A stretch of DNA of 64,000 bases from Burkholderiales bacterium (GTDB taxonomy: Bacteria; Pseudomonadota; Gammaproteobacteria; Burkholderiales; SG8-41), in assembly GCA_030684405.1 (NCBI GenBank), contig JAUXYA010000011.1:1-64000 (forward strand), in the 5' to 3' direction. The notes under the pieces were generated by a model, which had not been told where the DNA came from, made no database searches, and saw only the letters and a program-made list of their open reading frames with translations. How positions within the stretch are numbered: the stretch's first letter is position 1; each line of letters starts with the position of its first letter. Position numbers and translations under genes: made by a program. Positions 1 through 9,292 of this stretch are shown here, in pieces.

Positions 1-549
1 ATTGCCGACCAGATAGACACTGCCGCCGGTGATCTGGCCCTGGTTCACCACGCTGCCGGCACCGATGCCGTCGGTGAAGCGCATCCGGTTGTTGAGGAAG
101 TCTTCGTTGCTGAGGTTCAGGGTGGAGGCCACCAACCCGGCGACGTCGATCTGTGCACCGGCACCGAAGACGATGCCGTTGGGGTTGATCAGGAACACGC
201 GGCCGTTCGACTGCAGCGCACCGAGGATGGCCGAGGGGTCCTGGCCGGTCACGCGGTTCAGCACCGCCGACAAGGCTGAAGGCTGGATGAAACGGGTCAG
301 TTCACCGACGCTGATCGAGAACGAGCCCCAGTTGATGATGGCGTTGGCGCTGTTGGTGATGTTGAGGATATTGCCAACCTGGTCGAACGTTGCAGTGCCG
401 TGCACCACCGTCGGGTTCGTCGGGTTGGCCAGTGCTGCGCCGGCCGAGAAACAAGCGGCTACAGCAAGGGCCACCGCGGAAGGTTTGATGCGGCGGGACA
501 GCGAAGCCCCGGTCAGGATTTGTTCGCTTCGCAAACTGGATTTGCGCAT
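1..549 (-). CDS. Two-partner secretion (TpsA, filamentous-haemagglutinin-like) exoprotein, N-terminal fragment
   Basis: Only the first 183 residues lie in the window; the gene continues past position 1 with no stop. The protein begins with an extended signal peptide (long basic n-region, hydrophobic core about residues 24-40, likely cleavage after AALA at 41). The TPS domain follows, with NRVTG at 98-102 and the hallmark NPNGI at 122-126, then FGAGAQIDVAGLVAST. These motifs define the domain that engages an outer-membrane TpsB/FhaC transporter during export to the cell surface. No TpsB partner is visible here; it may lie beyond the left edge. The downstream passenger, and so the function (adhesin, haemolysin or CDI toxin), cannot be judged. 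A purine run, GGGGG, sits about 7 nt before the ATG at 549. Family call firm; function open. Confidence 0.85.
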   Translation of the reverse strand, partial: MRKSSLRSEQILTGASLSRRIKPSAVALAVAACFSAGAALANPTNPTVVHGTATFDQVGNILNITNSANAIINWGSFSISVGELTRFIQPSALSAVLNRVTGQDPSAILGALQSNGRVFLINPNGIVFGAGAQIDVAGLVASTLNLSNEDFLNNRMRFTDGIGAGSVVNQGQITGGSVYLVGN

Positions 550-763
550 AGTGACCCCCGTTATCCCCGTTATCACTGCACCGCAGACACAAGTCTGTGG
601 AATGCTGACAATCTCCCTGAATTCTAAGCGTTTATCGCGGAATTACGCCAGCAATTTGCACAGTTCCACCGGATCAATGTAAGGCACGTGATTTATCTCA
701 CGAACCAGCCGCCACGAAAGACCGATTTGCAAGGTCATTGACCGAGGCCGGCCAGGCAACAGT

Positions 764-1510
764 TTAGGTTCGGCCCTGCCGCCGCTGTCGCCTCGCCTCA
801 GCGAGGCAGATCCCCGCCGACACTGACACATTCAGGCTCTCGACGCTGCCCAGCATGGGAATCCGCGCCAGTTCGTCACAGGTCTCGCGCGTCAGGCGGC
901 GCAGCCCACTGCCCTCGGCACCCAGTACCCAGCCCAGCGGTCCGCCGAGCTTGATCTGATACAGATCATTTTTCGCGTGTTCGTCCGCGCCGATCAGCCA
1001 GATGTCGCGGTCCTTCAGTTCGCGCATGGTGCGCGCGAGATTGGTCACCATCAGGTACGGCACGCTGTCCGCCGCGCCGCTGGCCACCTTCGCCACCGTG
1101 GCATTGAGGCCCACCGCGTGATCCTTGGGCGCAATCACCGCATGCACGCCCATCGCATCGGCCACCCGCAGGCAGGCGCCCAGGTTGTGCGGATCGGTGA
1201 CGCCGTCGAGCAGCAGCAGCAGCGGCGGTTCTTTCAGTTCTTCAAGCACATCCTCGATATGGGTCGGCATGCGCACCGGTTCGACTTTCGCCACTACACC
1301 CTGGTGGCGCGCCTCTCCGGCCATGCCGTCGAGCCGTTTCGCATCCACCGGGATCACCCGCACACCGCGCGATTTCGCCATTTCCAGCAGGTCACGCGCG
1401 CGCTGGTCGCGGCGTGACGCGTCGATGTAGATCTCGCGTACTGCGCCTTCGCGCTGGCGCAGGCGGCTGGTGACGGCATGGAAGCCGTGAATAAGCTGCA
1501 ACTCAGACAT
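764..1510 (-). CDS. rlmB: 23S rRNA (guanosine-2251-2'-O)-methyltransferase
   Basis: A 248-residue SpoU-class SPOUT methyltransferase that modifies G2251 in the peptidyl-transferase P-loop of 23S rRNA using SAM. The N-terminal L30e-like substrate-binding part spans about residues 1-80. The three SpoU motifs are visible: [12 protein letters not shown] at 106-117 (Asn109, Arg115), LGAEGSGL at 196-203 (Glu199) and [14 protein letters not shown] at 221-234, which forms the trefoil-knot SAM pocket. The length is normal for RlmB. The gene lies 28 bp downstream of rnr on the same strand, the usual rnr-rlmB pair, and is probably co-transcribed with it. The spacer is an AT-rich element. Confidence 0.95.
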   Translation of the reverse strand: MSELQLIHGFHAVTSRLRQREGAVREIYIDASRRDQRARDLLEMAKSRGVRVIPVDAKRLDGMAGEARHQGVVAKVEPVRMPTHIEDVLEELKEPPLLLLLDGVTDPHNLGACLRVADAMGVHAVIAPKDHAVGLNATVAKVASGAADSVPYLMVTNLARTMRELKDRDIWLIGADEHAKNDLYQIKLGGPLGWVLGAEGSGLRRLTRETCDELARIPMLGSVESLNVSVSAGICLAEARRQRRQGRT

Positions 1511-1512
1511 TT

Positions 1513-1541
1513 ATAACTTACTGTTTTTAAACAATATTTTA
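1513..1541 (-). repeat. AT-rich intercistronic element between rnr and rlmB
   Basis: An almost pure A/T stretch that begins at the rnr stop codon and runs to the rlmB start. Its central TGTTTAAAAACA is a short inverted repeat. It resembles other AT-rich spacers in this window (5630-5670, 10412-10440, 28097-28122, 56888-56910). Function unknown. Confidence 0.4.
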
Positions 1542-3719
1542 TGCCAGCACAAAGTCGATACGCGCACCATCGAGATCGACGCGGGCGATTTTGACCCGCA
1601 GCCGGTCGCCAAGGCGATAACGCTGATGCGTGCGTTCGCCCATCAACTCGTGTTTGCCGGCATCGTATTTGAAGTAGTCCTTGCCCAGGTCCGAGATGTG
1701 CACCAGGCCTTCGACATAAACATCGTCCAGCGCGACGAAGGCGCCGAAGGCCGCCACGCCGGCCACGCTGCCCATGAACACTTCGCCGACACGATCGCGC
1801 ATGTAGTAACACTTGAGCCAGGCAGTAACGTCGCGCGTTGCCTCGTCGGCACGACGCTCGGTCATCGAGCACTGTGCGCCCAGTTGCGCCCAGTCACCCG
1901 GCTCGTATTTTTTACCCTCCAGCACCACCTTGATCGCGCGGTGCACCAGCAGGTCCGGATAACGGCGGATCGGTGAGGTGAAATGGGTGTACGACTCGTA
2001 GGCCAGGCCGAAATGGCCGGTGTTCTTAGGCGTGTACACCGCCTGCTTCAGCGAGCGCAGCATCACCGTCTGCAGCAATTGCGCATCCGGCCGGTCCTTC
2101 ACTTTCGCCAGCAGCTTCGCGTAATCCAGCGCATGCGGCGTGTCGCCGCCCGACAACTGCAGGCCGAAGCCCTTGAGGAAATCGCGCAGCGCGCCAAGTT
2201 TCTCCGGAGTCGGCCCCTCGTGCACGCGATAAAGCATCGGGTGCTGGTTCTGGTGCAGAAAATCGGAAGCACAGACATTGGCGGCCAGCATGCATTCCTC
2301 GATCAGCCGATGGGCATCGTTGCGGATCACCGGCACGATGTTCTCGATCTTGCCCTTGTCGTCGAAAATCATCTGGGTTTCGATGGTCTCGAAGTCGATG
2401 GCACCGCGTTTGGAACGCGCTTTCGCCAACAGGTGATAGAGCTTGTAGAGCGCCTGCAGGTGCGGCACCAGCGTCCGCCGCCGCCGCGAGGCCGGGCCCC
2501 GCGGGTCTTCGAGGATGGCTGCGACTTCGGTGTAGGTGAAGCGCGCATGCGACAACATCACCGCCGGGTAGAACTTGTAGCTCTTGATCACGCCATGACT
2601 GTCGATCTGCATGTCGCAGGCCATCGCCAGACGCTCGACGTCCGGATTGATCGAACACAGGCCGTTGGACAGCGCCTCCGGCAGCATCGGGATCACCCGG
2701 CGCGGGAAATACACCGAATTGCCGCGCTCACGTGCCTCCTCGTCCAGCGCATCGCCCGCCTTCACGTAATGGCTGACATCGGCGATCGCCACCACCAGCC
2801 GGAAACCGCTGCCTGCAGACTCGCACCACACTGCGTCATCAAAGTCTTTTGCCGTCTCGCCATCGATGGTGACCAGCGGTGTGTCGCGCAGGTCAACGCG
2901 TCCCTTGTGGTCTGCGCTGCGTACCGCTTTCGGCAGCTTCGCTGTCAACGCCTCGACTTGCGGCGGGAAAACCCACGGCAGCGCATGCTTGCGCAGTGCG
3001 ATCTCGATTTCCATGCCGGGATCGGCGTAATTGCCGAGCACCTCGGCCACCCGCGCCAGCGGCTGCGCATGGCGGCCGGGCTGGGAAATGATTTCGACGC
3101 TGACTACCTGCCCCGGCTTCGCCTTGCCTGCCTCGCCGGCTGGCACCACGAATTCCTGGCTGATGCGCTTGTCTTCAGCGGTGACGAAAGTCACGCCATG
3201 CTCGACACGCACCCGTCCCACCAGTCGCTGCTGGCCGTGCTCGAGCACTTCGACGATCTTGCCTTCCGGCCGGCCGCGGCGATCCATGCCGCTGATGCGC
3301 GCCATCACACGATCGCCATGCAGTACTTTCTGCATTTCGCGCGGCCCGAGGAACAGGTCAGGGCCATCTTCCTCGCGCTGCAGGAATCCGAAGCCGTCCT
3401 TGTGGCCCACAACCCGGCCGCGGATCAGGTCGAGTTTCTCGACGATGCAGAGGTCGCCACGGCGGTTACGCATGATCTGGCCGTCACGTTCCATCGCCGC
3501 AATGCGCCGCGCAAATGCCTCGCGGTCGCGTTTGCCGATATCCAGTTGCCGGGACACATCCTGTTCTTCCATTGGCACACCGGCCTCGTTGAGAACTTCG
3601 AGGATCAATTCCCGGCTCGGTACCGGGTGTTCATAACGCTCGGCTTCGCGTGCGCTGAAAGGATCGGCATCGCGCCGCGAAATTGGTCCGCCGGCAGCGG
3701 GTTTTTTAGGTTTTTTCAT
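1539..3719 (-). CDS. rnr: Ribonuclease R
   Basis: A 726-residue processive 3'-5' exoribonuclease of the RNase II/R family that degrades structured RNA and takes part in rRNA and tmRNA quality control. Domains in order: a winged-helix-like N-terminus (about 35-95), two cold-shock domains (about 97-235), the RNB catalytic domain (about 260-600) and a C-terminal S1 domain (about 640-726). The metal-binding acidic cluster reads IDGETAKDFDDAV, with Asp286, 292, 294 and 295. The protein stops right after the S1 domain (ends DFVLA) and has no lysine-rich tail like that of E. coli RNase R, which may limit helicase-like activity (inference). The start is the ATG at 3719. The tRNA-Leu promoter on the opposite strand begins at 3720, immediately upstream. 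Confidence 0.97.
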   Translation of the reverse strand: MKKPKKPAAGGPISRRDADPFSAREAERYEHPVPSRELILEVLNEAGVPMEEQDVSRQLDIGKRDREAFARRIAAMERDGQIMRNRRGDLCIVEKLDLIRGRVVGHKDGFGFLQREEDGPDLFLGPREMQKVLHGDRVMARISGMDRRGRPEGKIVEVLEHGQQRLVGRVRVEHGVTFVTAEDKRISQEFVVPAGEAGKAKPGQVVSVEIISQPGRHAQPLARVAEVLGNYADPGMEIEIALRKHALPWVFPPQVEALTAKLPKAVRSADHKGRVDLRDTPLVTIDGETAKDFDDAVWCESAGSGFRLVVAIADVSHYVKAGDALDEEARERGNSVYFPRRVIPMLPEALSNGLCSINPDVERLAMACDMQIDSHGVIKSYKFYPAVMLSHARFTYTEVAAILEDPRGPASRRRRTLVPHLQALYKLYHLLAKARSKRGAIDFETIETQMIFDDKGKIENIVPVIRNDAHRLIEECMLAANVCASDFLHQNQHPMLYRVHEGPTPEKLGALRDFLKGFGLQLSGGDTPHALDYAKLLAKVKDRPDAQLLQTVMLRSLKQAVYTPKNTGHFGLAYESYTHFTSPIRRYPDLLVHRAIKVVLEGKKYEPGDWAQLGAQCSMTERRADEATRDVTAWLKCYYMRDRVGEVFMGSVAGVAAFGAFVALDDVYVEGLVHISDLGKDYFKYDAGKHELMGERTHQRYRLGDRLRVKIARVDLDGARIDFVLA

Positions 3720-3748
3720 TTGAAGAATATTCTTTCATAAGCTAGAAT
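3720..3748 (+). promoter_or_regulatory. Sigma-70-type promoter of tRNA-Leu(CAG)
   Basis: TTGAAG at 3720-3725, a 17-bp spacer, then TAGAAT at 3743-3748, followed by a GC-rich discriminator (CCCGCCC) and the tRNA 12 bp further on. The spacing is optimal, and the GC-rich discriminator is the kind seen in stringently controlled stable-RNA promoters. The -35 box starts one base from the rnr initiation codon, so the two divergent genes nearly share this site. Confidence 0.75.
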
Positions 3749-3760
3749 CCCGCCCTCATT

Positions 3761-3845
3761 GCCCAGATGGCGGAATTGGTAGACGCACCAGTTTCAGGTA
3801 CTGGCGGGTAACACCGTGGAGGTTCGAGTCCTCTTCTGGGCACCA
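3761..3845 (+). tRNA. tRNA-Leu (anticodon CAG)
   Basis: An 85-nt class II tRNA. The acceptor arms GCCCAGA and TCTGGGC pair perfectly. Anticodon stem CCAGT/ACTGG encloses the loop TTCAGGT, giving anticodon CAG. A variable arm of type II length, the T-loop GTTCGAGTC, discriminator A and an encoded CCA are present. It is the only plus-strand gene in this part of the window, lying between rnr and the four-helix-bundle gene. Confidence 0.97.
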
Positions 3846-3863
3846 GATTTTGAAGTACAAAGC

Positions 3864-3878
3864 GCAAAGTGCAGAATG
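3864..3878 (+). repeat. Inverted repeat, right arm (distal end of IVP gene)
   Basis: GCAAAGTGCAGAATG at 3864-3878 is the exact reverse complement of CATTCTGCACTTTGC at 4259-4273. The two 15-bp arms enclose the four-helix-bundle gene. The surrounding sequence is low-complexity (GCGCAAAGTGCAGAATGCAA), unlike the neighbouring housekeeping DNA. Confidence 0.8.
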
Positions 3879-3884
3879 CAAAAT

Positions 3885-4289
3885 TCAACCTGCTGGTTTG
3901 TTGCGCTTTGCAGTATTGACGCTGGCGACCAACATTGCCAACAACTGGTCCGCTTCCTGACGGACCGGCTCGATGGCTGAAGTAGCGGCTAAACGCGATT
4001 CTCTGAGCAAATCCAGCCAGTAGCGGGTTTCCTCAAGTTCTTGCAACGAGCCTTGAAGCTTGCTAACGAAATCAGCGCGTGATTTCGCTCTCATGCCTTC
4101 CCGATACTGCGCCCCGACTGAAGTGCCCGATCGCAACAACTGGCGGCCGAGGGTTTGTTCGACCATCGATTTCGGCAACCCCGAACATAACTCGATGACC
4201 GAAAGCGCAAAACGCTTAGTGCGAACATCCAAGCCGACTTCGCTGCCCTTGACCTTTACATTCTGCACTTTGCACTTTTCATTCTGCAC
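3885..4289 (-). CDS. Four-helix-bundle protein (S23 / rRNA intervening-sequence-protein family)
   Basis: A 134-residue protein of the family first found encoded in 23S rRNA intervening sequences, related to the Avd accessory protein of diversity-generating retroelements. The family fold is recognisable from about residue 20: TKRFALSVIELCSGLPKS, then RQLLRSGTSVGAQYREG, and LQGSLQELEETRYWLDLL. It forms a positively charged helical bundle in known members; the cellular role is unknown. The GTG start at 4289 lies 2 bp after the purA stop, and the first ten or so codons are themselves made of the GTGCAGAATG repeat, so the true N-terminus may be shorter. Flanking inverted repeats and the tRNA-adjacent position suggest a cassette-like insertion (inference). 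Confidence 0.85.
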   Translation of the reverse strand: MQNEKCKVQNVKVKGSEVGLDVRTKRFALSVIELCSGLPKSMVEQTLGRQLLRSGTSVGAQYREGMRAKSRADFVSKLQGSLQELEETRYWLDLLRESRLAATSAIEPVRQEADQLLAMLVASVNTAKRNKPAG

Positions 4290-4290
4290 T
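4259..4290 (-). repeat. Inverted repeat, left arm, plus a tandem copy
   Basis: CATTCTGCACTTTGC (4259-4273) matches the opposite arm at 3864-3878 in reverse complement. CATTCTGCACT recurs at 4280-4290, 21 bp along, directly after the purA stop codon, so this arm is a short tandem repeat. The repeat doubles as the first codons of the IVP gene. Confidence 0.75.
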
Positions 4291-4291
4291 G

Positions 4292-5617
<1,326 letters not shown>

Positions 5618-5629
5618 TCAACGCCAGAA

Positions 5630-5670
5630 TAAATTAATGTTTAAAATCAATTATTTATATAATTATATTA
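5630..5670 (-). repeat. AT-rich intercistronic element between hisZ and purA
   Basis: A stretch of about 40 bp that is nearly all A and T and starts at the hisZ stop codon. Read on the minus strand it contains AATAATTGATTTTAAAC, sharing AATTGATTTTA with the spacers at 10412-10440 and 28097-28122. It could carry the purA promoter, but no well-spaced -35/-10 pair stands out. Confidence 0.45.
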
Positions 5671-6828
5671 ATCTTGCTTCTGAATAATCCAGCGGGCTTT
5701 GCGATACACCAGCACACGTTCGCAGCTCAACTCAGAACGATGACGGGCATGTCCCGGCAGGTCTTCAACCACCACGATGCCACGGCCACGCAAGGCAGCA
5801 ATCCGCTGCTGCAGCGCGCGATCAGCCGGCCGGTATGGCGCCAGCACCCGCGAACGGTGCAGCTTGTCACCCCCGGCAGCAGCCAGTTCGCGCAGGTCCA
5901 TGCTGAAACCGGTCGCCGGGCGCGCCCGGCCAAAGGCCTTGCCAACCTCGTCGTAACGCCCCCCCTGCGCGAGCGCATTGGGCCGGTCTTTCGCATAAGC
6001 CGCAAATACGACGCCGCTGTGATAGTGGTAGCCGCGCAGTTCACCGAGGTCGAAGCTGCGAATATGCCCCAGATCTGCAAACTGCCGGGACAATGCCGCG
6101 AGGTCACGCAAGGCTGCGCGAATCTCGGGCAGCGCTGGAAGCAGCTTGCGCGCCCGCGCCAGCACCTCCGTTCCGCCATAAAGTCCGGGCAGTGCCGCGA
6201 GCGCACTGCGGGTGACGCGCTCGAGGCCGCGCGCCAAGGATGCGATCGCCGGCGCATCCTTGCTCTGCATCGCCAGAAACAGGTCAGCTTCAAGTTGACC
6301 GGAAACGCCGGCACGGCGCAACAGCGCGCGGAACACCGCGACATGCCCGATGTCCAGCGATATCTCGCGCACACCGGCCAGCCGCAGCGCACGCAGCAGC
6401 AGGCGCTGCACCTCAATGTCACTCTCGATGCCGCCATGGCCGTAGATTTCGGCGCCGATTTGCAGCGGCTCGCGGGATCGGTTCAGTCCATCCGGACGGG
6501 TTCGCAGCACGCTGCCGGCATAGCACAGCCGGGTGACCCCGCCGCGGTTGAGCAGGTGTGCGTCGATCCGCGCCACCTGCGGCGTAATGTCGGCACGCAC
6601 ACCCAGCATGCGCCCGGACAATTGGTCGACCAGCTTGAATGTCTGCAGATCGAGGTCGTGGCCGGTACCCGTCAGCAAGGAATCCACGTATTCGAGCAGC
6701 GGCGGCATCACCAGCTCATAGCCGTGCACCGCAAAGTCATCCAGAATCAACCGGCGCAGGCGCTCCACCCGGAGCGCCTCCTCGGGCAGGATATCCTCTA
6801 TGTATTCAGGCAGCAGCCAGGTTCGCAT
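5668..6828 (-). CDS. hisZ: ATP phosphoribosyltransferase regulatory subunit
   Basis: A 386-residue HisRS-paralogue that activates the short-form HisG in the first step of histidine synthesis; it does not charge tRNA. The class II synthetase-like core is clear: the N-terminal WLLPEYIEDILPEEA segment, then the motif-2-like region QVARIDAHLLNRGGVTRLCYAGSV with RPDGLNRSREPLQIGAEIYG. The C-terminus (KDRPNALAQGGRYDEVGKAFGRARPATGFSMDLREL) resembles motif 3 of HisRS. The anticodon-binding domain is absent, as is normal for HisZ. It is the last enzyme gene before purA in the block that runs from ndk. A true hisS is at 13912-15180. Confidence 0.95.
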   Translation of the reverse strand: MRTWLLPEYIEDILPEEALRVERLRRLILDDFAVHGYELVMPPLLEYVDSLLTGTGHDLDLQTFKLVDQLSGRMLGVRADITPQVARIDAHLLNRGGVTRLCYAGSVLRTRPDGLNRSREPLQIGAEIYGHGGIESDIEVQRLLLRALRLAGVREISLDIGHVAVFRALLRRAGVSGQLEADLFLAMQSKDAPAIASLARGLERVTRSALAALPGLYGGTEVLARARKLLPALPEIRAALRDLAALSRQFADLGHIRSFDLGELRGYHYHSGVVFAAYAKDRPNALAQGGRYDEVGKAFGRARPATGFSMDLRELAAAGGDKLHRSRVLAPYRPADRALQQRIAALRGRGIVVVEDLPGHARHRSELSCERVLVYRKARWIIQKQD

Positions 6829-6884
6829 GACAGATGATTAAGGCGCGTTCGGGCACAAGACGCGAATTATAGAAGTTTGGCGGT

Positions 6885-7073
6885 TCAGTGCCGGGCAAAG
6901 TACAACAACAGCAGCCCGGCAAGCATCGAACCCATCCCGATGAAGCGCAGCTGGCCATCGCTGAGTTCGATCAACCGCCGGAAGGTGTCGCGCCAAGCTG
7001 CCGGCAGCAGGAACGGCAGCAACCCCTCGATCACCAGCATCAGGGCCACGGCCGTGAGCAGGCTTTCAGCCAT
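6885..7073 (-). CDS. DUF2065 (YjeT-like) small membrane protein
   Basis: A 62-residue protein with two predicted membrane helices (about residues 3-22 and 42-60) joined by a basic loop, AAWRDTFRRLIELSDGQLR. This is the DUF2065/YjeT family, commonly placed just after hflC and near purA in beta- and gammaproteobacteria. The biochemical role is unknown; context suggests a link with the HflKC membrane complex (inference). It lies 48 bp downstream of hflC in the same direction. Confidence 0.9.
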   Translation of the reverse strand: MAESLLTAVALMLVIEGLLPFLLPAAWRDTFRRLIELSDGQLRFIGMGSMLAGLLLLYFARH

Positions 7074-7121
7074 GCATCGGGAATCTGCCGCAAACAGCCG
7101 GATGGCGGAAAAAAAGCCCTG

Positions 7122-8003
7122 TCATCTGCCGCCGATTTTCCCACCCGATTTCATATACCTGAAGAACTCCGAATTGGGCTCCAGCACCAGGATGTCGTTC
7201 TTGCTCCTGAAACTCGCCTGGTAAGCCTCGAGACTGCGGTAAAACGCATAAAACTCGGGGTTGATCTCGTAGGCACGGGCGTAATTGGCAGAAGCCTTGG
7301 CGTCACCCTCACCCTTGATGCGCTGTGCATCGCGGTAGGCTTCGGCCAATATGACTTCCCTCTGCTTGTCGGCGTTAGCACGGATCGTTTCGGATTCCGC
7401 GCCGCCGGTGGAACGCAACTCATTGGCCACGCGCTTGCGCTCGGCCTCCATCCGGCGATAGACCGATTCGCTGACTTCCTGCGGCAGATCGACACGCTTC
7501 AGGCGCACGTCCAGCACCTCAACGCCAATCTTGAGCGCGTCCTCGTTTGCCTTGTTGCGCATCAGATCCATGATCTTGTCGCGCTCGCCGGACACCACAT
7601 CATGCACCGTGCGGTTGCCGAACTCGGCGCGCAGGCCGTCGTTGATGGTCTGCAGCAACCTTCTCTGGGCATTCGATTCGTCTCCGCCCACTGAGGTGTA
7701 ATAGTTGCGCACATCAGTGATGCGCCACTTGACGAAAAGGTCAACCAGCACGTTTTTCTTTTCCGAAGTCAGAAAACGCTCCGGCTCTGGTGTGTCGATG
7801 GTCAGGATGCGCACGTCGAACAACCGTACGTTGTCGAGCAGCGGCACCTTGAAGTACAGGCCGGGATCGCGCTTGACCGAGATCACCTCGCCAAGCCTGA
7901 ACACGATCGCATTCTGGCGCTGGTCGACGACAAACATCGACATTGAAATTATCAGGATCAATACGACAGCGCCGACGATGACCCCACCAAAATTCTGTTT
8001 CAT
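7122..8003 (-). CDS. hflC: HflC, FtsH-protease modulator
   Basis: A 293-residue SPFH/band-7 protein. An N-terminal uncleaved signal-anchor (about residues 7-27, GVIVGAVVLILIISMSMFVV) is followed by the SPFH domain and the long helix rich in Arg/Glu/Ala (about 165-240). With HflK it assembles the membrane cage around FtsH that restrains proteolysis. The start ATG overlaps the hflK stop by 4 bp (ATGA), indicating translational coupling. Length and sequence are typical of the family. Confidence 0.97.
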   Translation of the reverse strand: MKQNFGGVIVGAVVLILIISMSMFVVDQRQNAIVFRLGEVISVKRDPGLYFKVPLLDNVRLFDVRILTIDTPEPERFLTSEKKNVLVDLFVKWRITDVRNYYTSVGGDESNAQRRLLQTINDGLRAEFGNRTVHDVVSGERDKIMDLMRNKANEDALKIGVEVLDVRLKRVDLPQEVSESVYRRMEAERKRVANELRSTGGAESETIRANADKQREVILAEAYRDAQRIKGEGDAKASANYARAYEINPEFYAFYRSLEAYQASFRSKNDILVLEPNSEFFRYMKSGGKIGGR

Positions 8004-9262
8004 GGCCGCACCTCGCGCTCACGGCTGCGGAAGGCCTCGCGGCCCCGCGCTGCATTCTCCGCCGGAGCAGTCTCCGGCGGCTTGACCACCGAGGGCTCTC
8101 CGGCACTGCCGGTCTGGCCGCGCATCAGCTTGTCCAGTGGCAGGTACAACAGATTGCTGCCGCTTTTCTGATCGACAAGCACCTTGCTGGTATTGGTCAT
8201 GATCTGCTGCATTGCGTCGATGTAGAGACGGTCGCGGGTCACTTGAGGTGCCTTGTTGTATTCAGCAACGACCTGACGGAAACGTGCTGCATCACCCAGA
8301 GACTGCTCGGTAACGCGGCTACGGTAACCCTCGGCCTCCTGGATCAGCCGGGCAGCCATGCCTCGCGCACGCGGAATCACGTCGTTGGCATAGGCTTCGC
8401 CTTCGTTCTTCTGGCGTTCGCGGTCCTGCCCTGCTTTGACCGCATCGTCGAATGACGCCTGCACCTGTTCCGGCGGTTGTGCATTCTGCATGGTGACCTT
8501 GCTGATGCTGATGCCGGTGCCGTAGCGATCAAGTATTTCCTGCATCAGTTTCTGCGCACGCGCTGCCACTTCAGCACGACCCTCAAAGATCACGAAGTCC
8601 ATGCTGTTTTTGCCGACAATCTCGCGAATTGAGGTCTCAGCGGCCTGCAATACCGAATCGTCGGGTGAACGGTGGTTGAACAGGTAATCACTGGGACTTT
8701 TCAGCACATATTGGACTGCAAACTGCACATCGATGATGTTCTCGTCATCGGTCAGCATCAGCGACTCTTTCAGCACCTTGCTCTTGACGTTGTTGCGATA
8801 GCCCACCTCGACGGTGCGCACTTGCTTGACATTGACAACCTCAGCCGACTCAAACGGATAAGGCAGGTGCCAGCGGGGACCCGGCTGGGTGGTCTCGACA
8901 AATTTGCCGAAACGCAGAACCACGCCTTCCTGGCCCTCGTTGACAATGTAGAAACCGCTGGCCAGCCACACCACGACCACCAGCACGACCAGAAGACCGG
9001 CTCCGCCACCGATTGCGGCCGGCGACGGGCCACCGCCGCCGGTGTTGCTGCCACCGCCGTCGCTGCCCCCGCCCTTGCCACCCAGCAGGCGATTCAGCTT
9101 GCGATTGAGGTTGCGCCAGATTTCGTCGAGATCAGGCGGCCCCTGGTTGCCACCGCCGGGGCGTCGACCCCATTGCGGGTCATTGAGGGACAGGAGCGGC
9201 GCCAGCATTCTGGCCAGGCCGTGCTTGAGACGTTCGCGTAAGCTCAGTGAGGATTCGGTCAT
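8000..9262 (-). CDS. hflK: HflK, FtsH-protease modulator
   Basis: A 420-residue band-7/SPFH protein, partner of HflC in the periplasmic cage that surrounds FtsH. Cytoplasmic N-terminus (1-85) with WGRRPGGGNQGPPDLDEIWR and a glycine-rich spacer of about 30 residues, transmembrane helix about 88-106 (AGLLVVLVVVVWLASGFYIV), SPFH domain, coiled-coil-like helix, then a C-terminal tail rich in Pro, Glu and Arg. The Gly-rich, WGR-containing head is characteristic of HflK rather than HflC. It is co-directional with hflX upstream and overlaps hflC downstream. Confidence 0.97.
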   Translation of the reverse strand: MTESSLSLRERLKHGLARMLAPLLSLNDPQWGRRPGGGNQGPPDLDEIWRNLNRKLNRLLGGKGGGSDGGGSNTGGGGPSPAAIGGGAGLLVVLVVVVWLASGFYIVNEGQEGVVLRFGKFVETTQPGPRWHLPYPFESAEVVNVKQVRTVEVGYRNNVKSKVLKESLMLTDDENIIDVQFAVQYVLKSPSDYLFNHRSPDDSVLQAAETSIREIVGKNSMDFVIFEGRAEVAARAQKLMQEILDRYGTGISISKVTMQNAQPPEQVQASFDDAVKAGQDRERQKNEGEAYANDVIPRARGMAARLIQEAEGYRSRVTEQSLGDAARFRQVVAEYNKAPQVTRDRLYIDAMQQIMTNTSKVLVDQKSGSNLLYLPLDKLMRGQTGSAGEPSVVKPPETAPAENAARGREAFRSREREVRP

Positions 9263-9292
9263 CGGATCAGACAGACATTGAAACGGAAAAAT

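Noticed and set aside
1983-3740. 585-codon open frame on the plus strand opposite rnr
   Set aside because: Antisense shadow of a GC-rich gene; composition is His/Arg/Gln-rich with no recognisable domain, while the minus strand encodes a complete RNase R.
5674-6837. 387-codon plus-strand frame opposite hisZ
   Set aside because: Mirror of hisZ with biased Arg/Gln/His composition; no domain.
9020-9090. Glycine-rich repeat-like tract in hflK
   Set aside because: A low-complexity Gly-rich linker is normal for HflK and is not a DNA repeat array.
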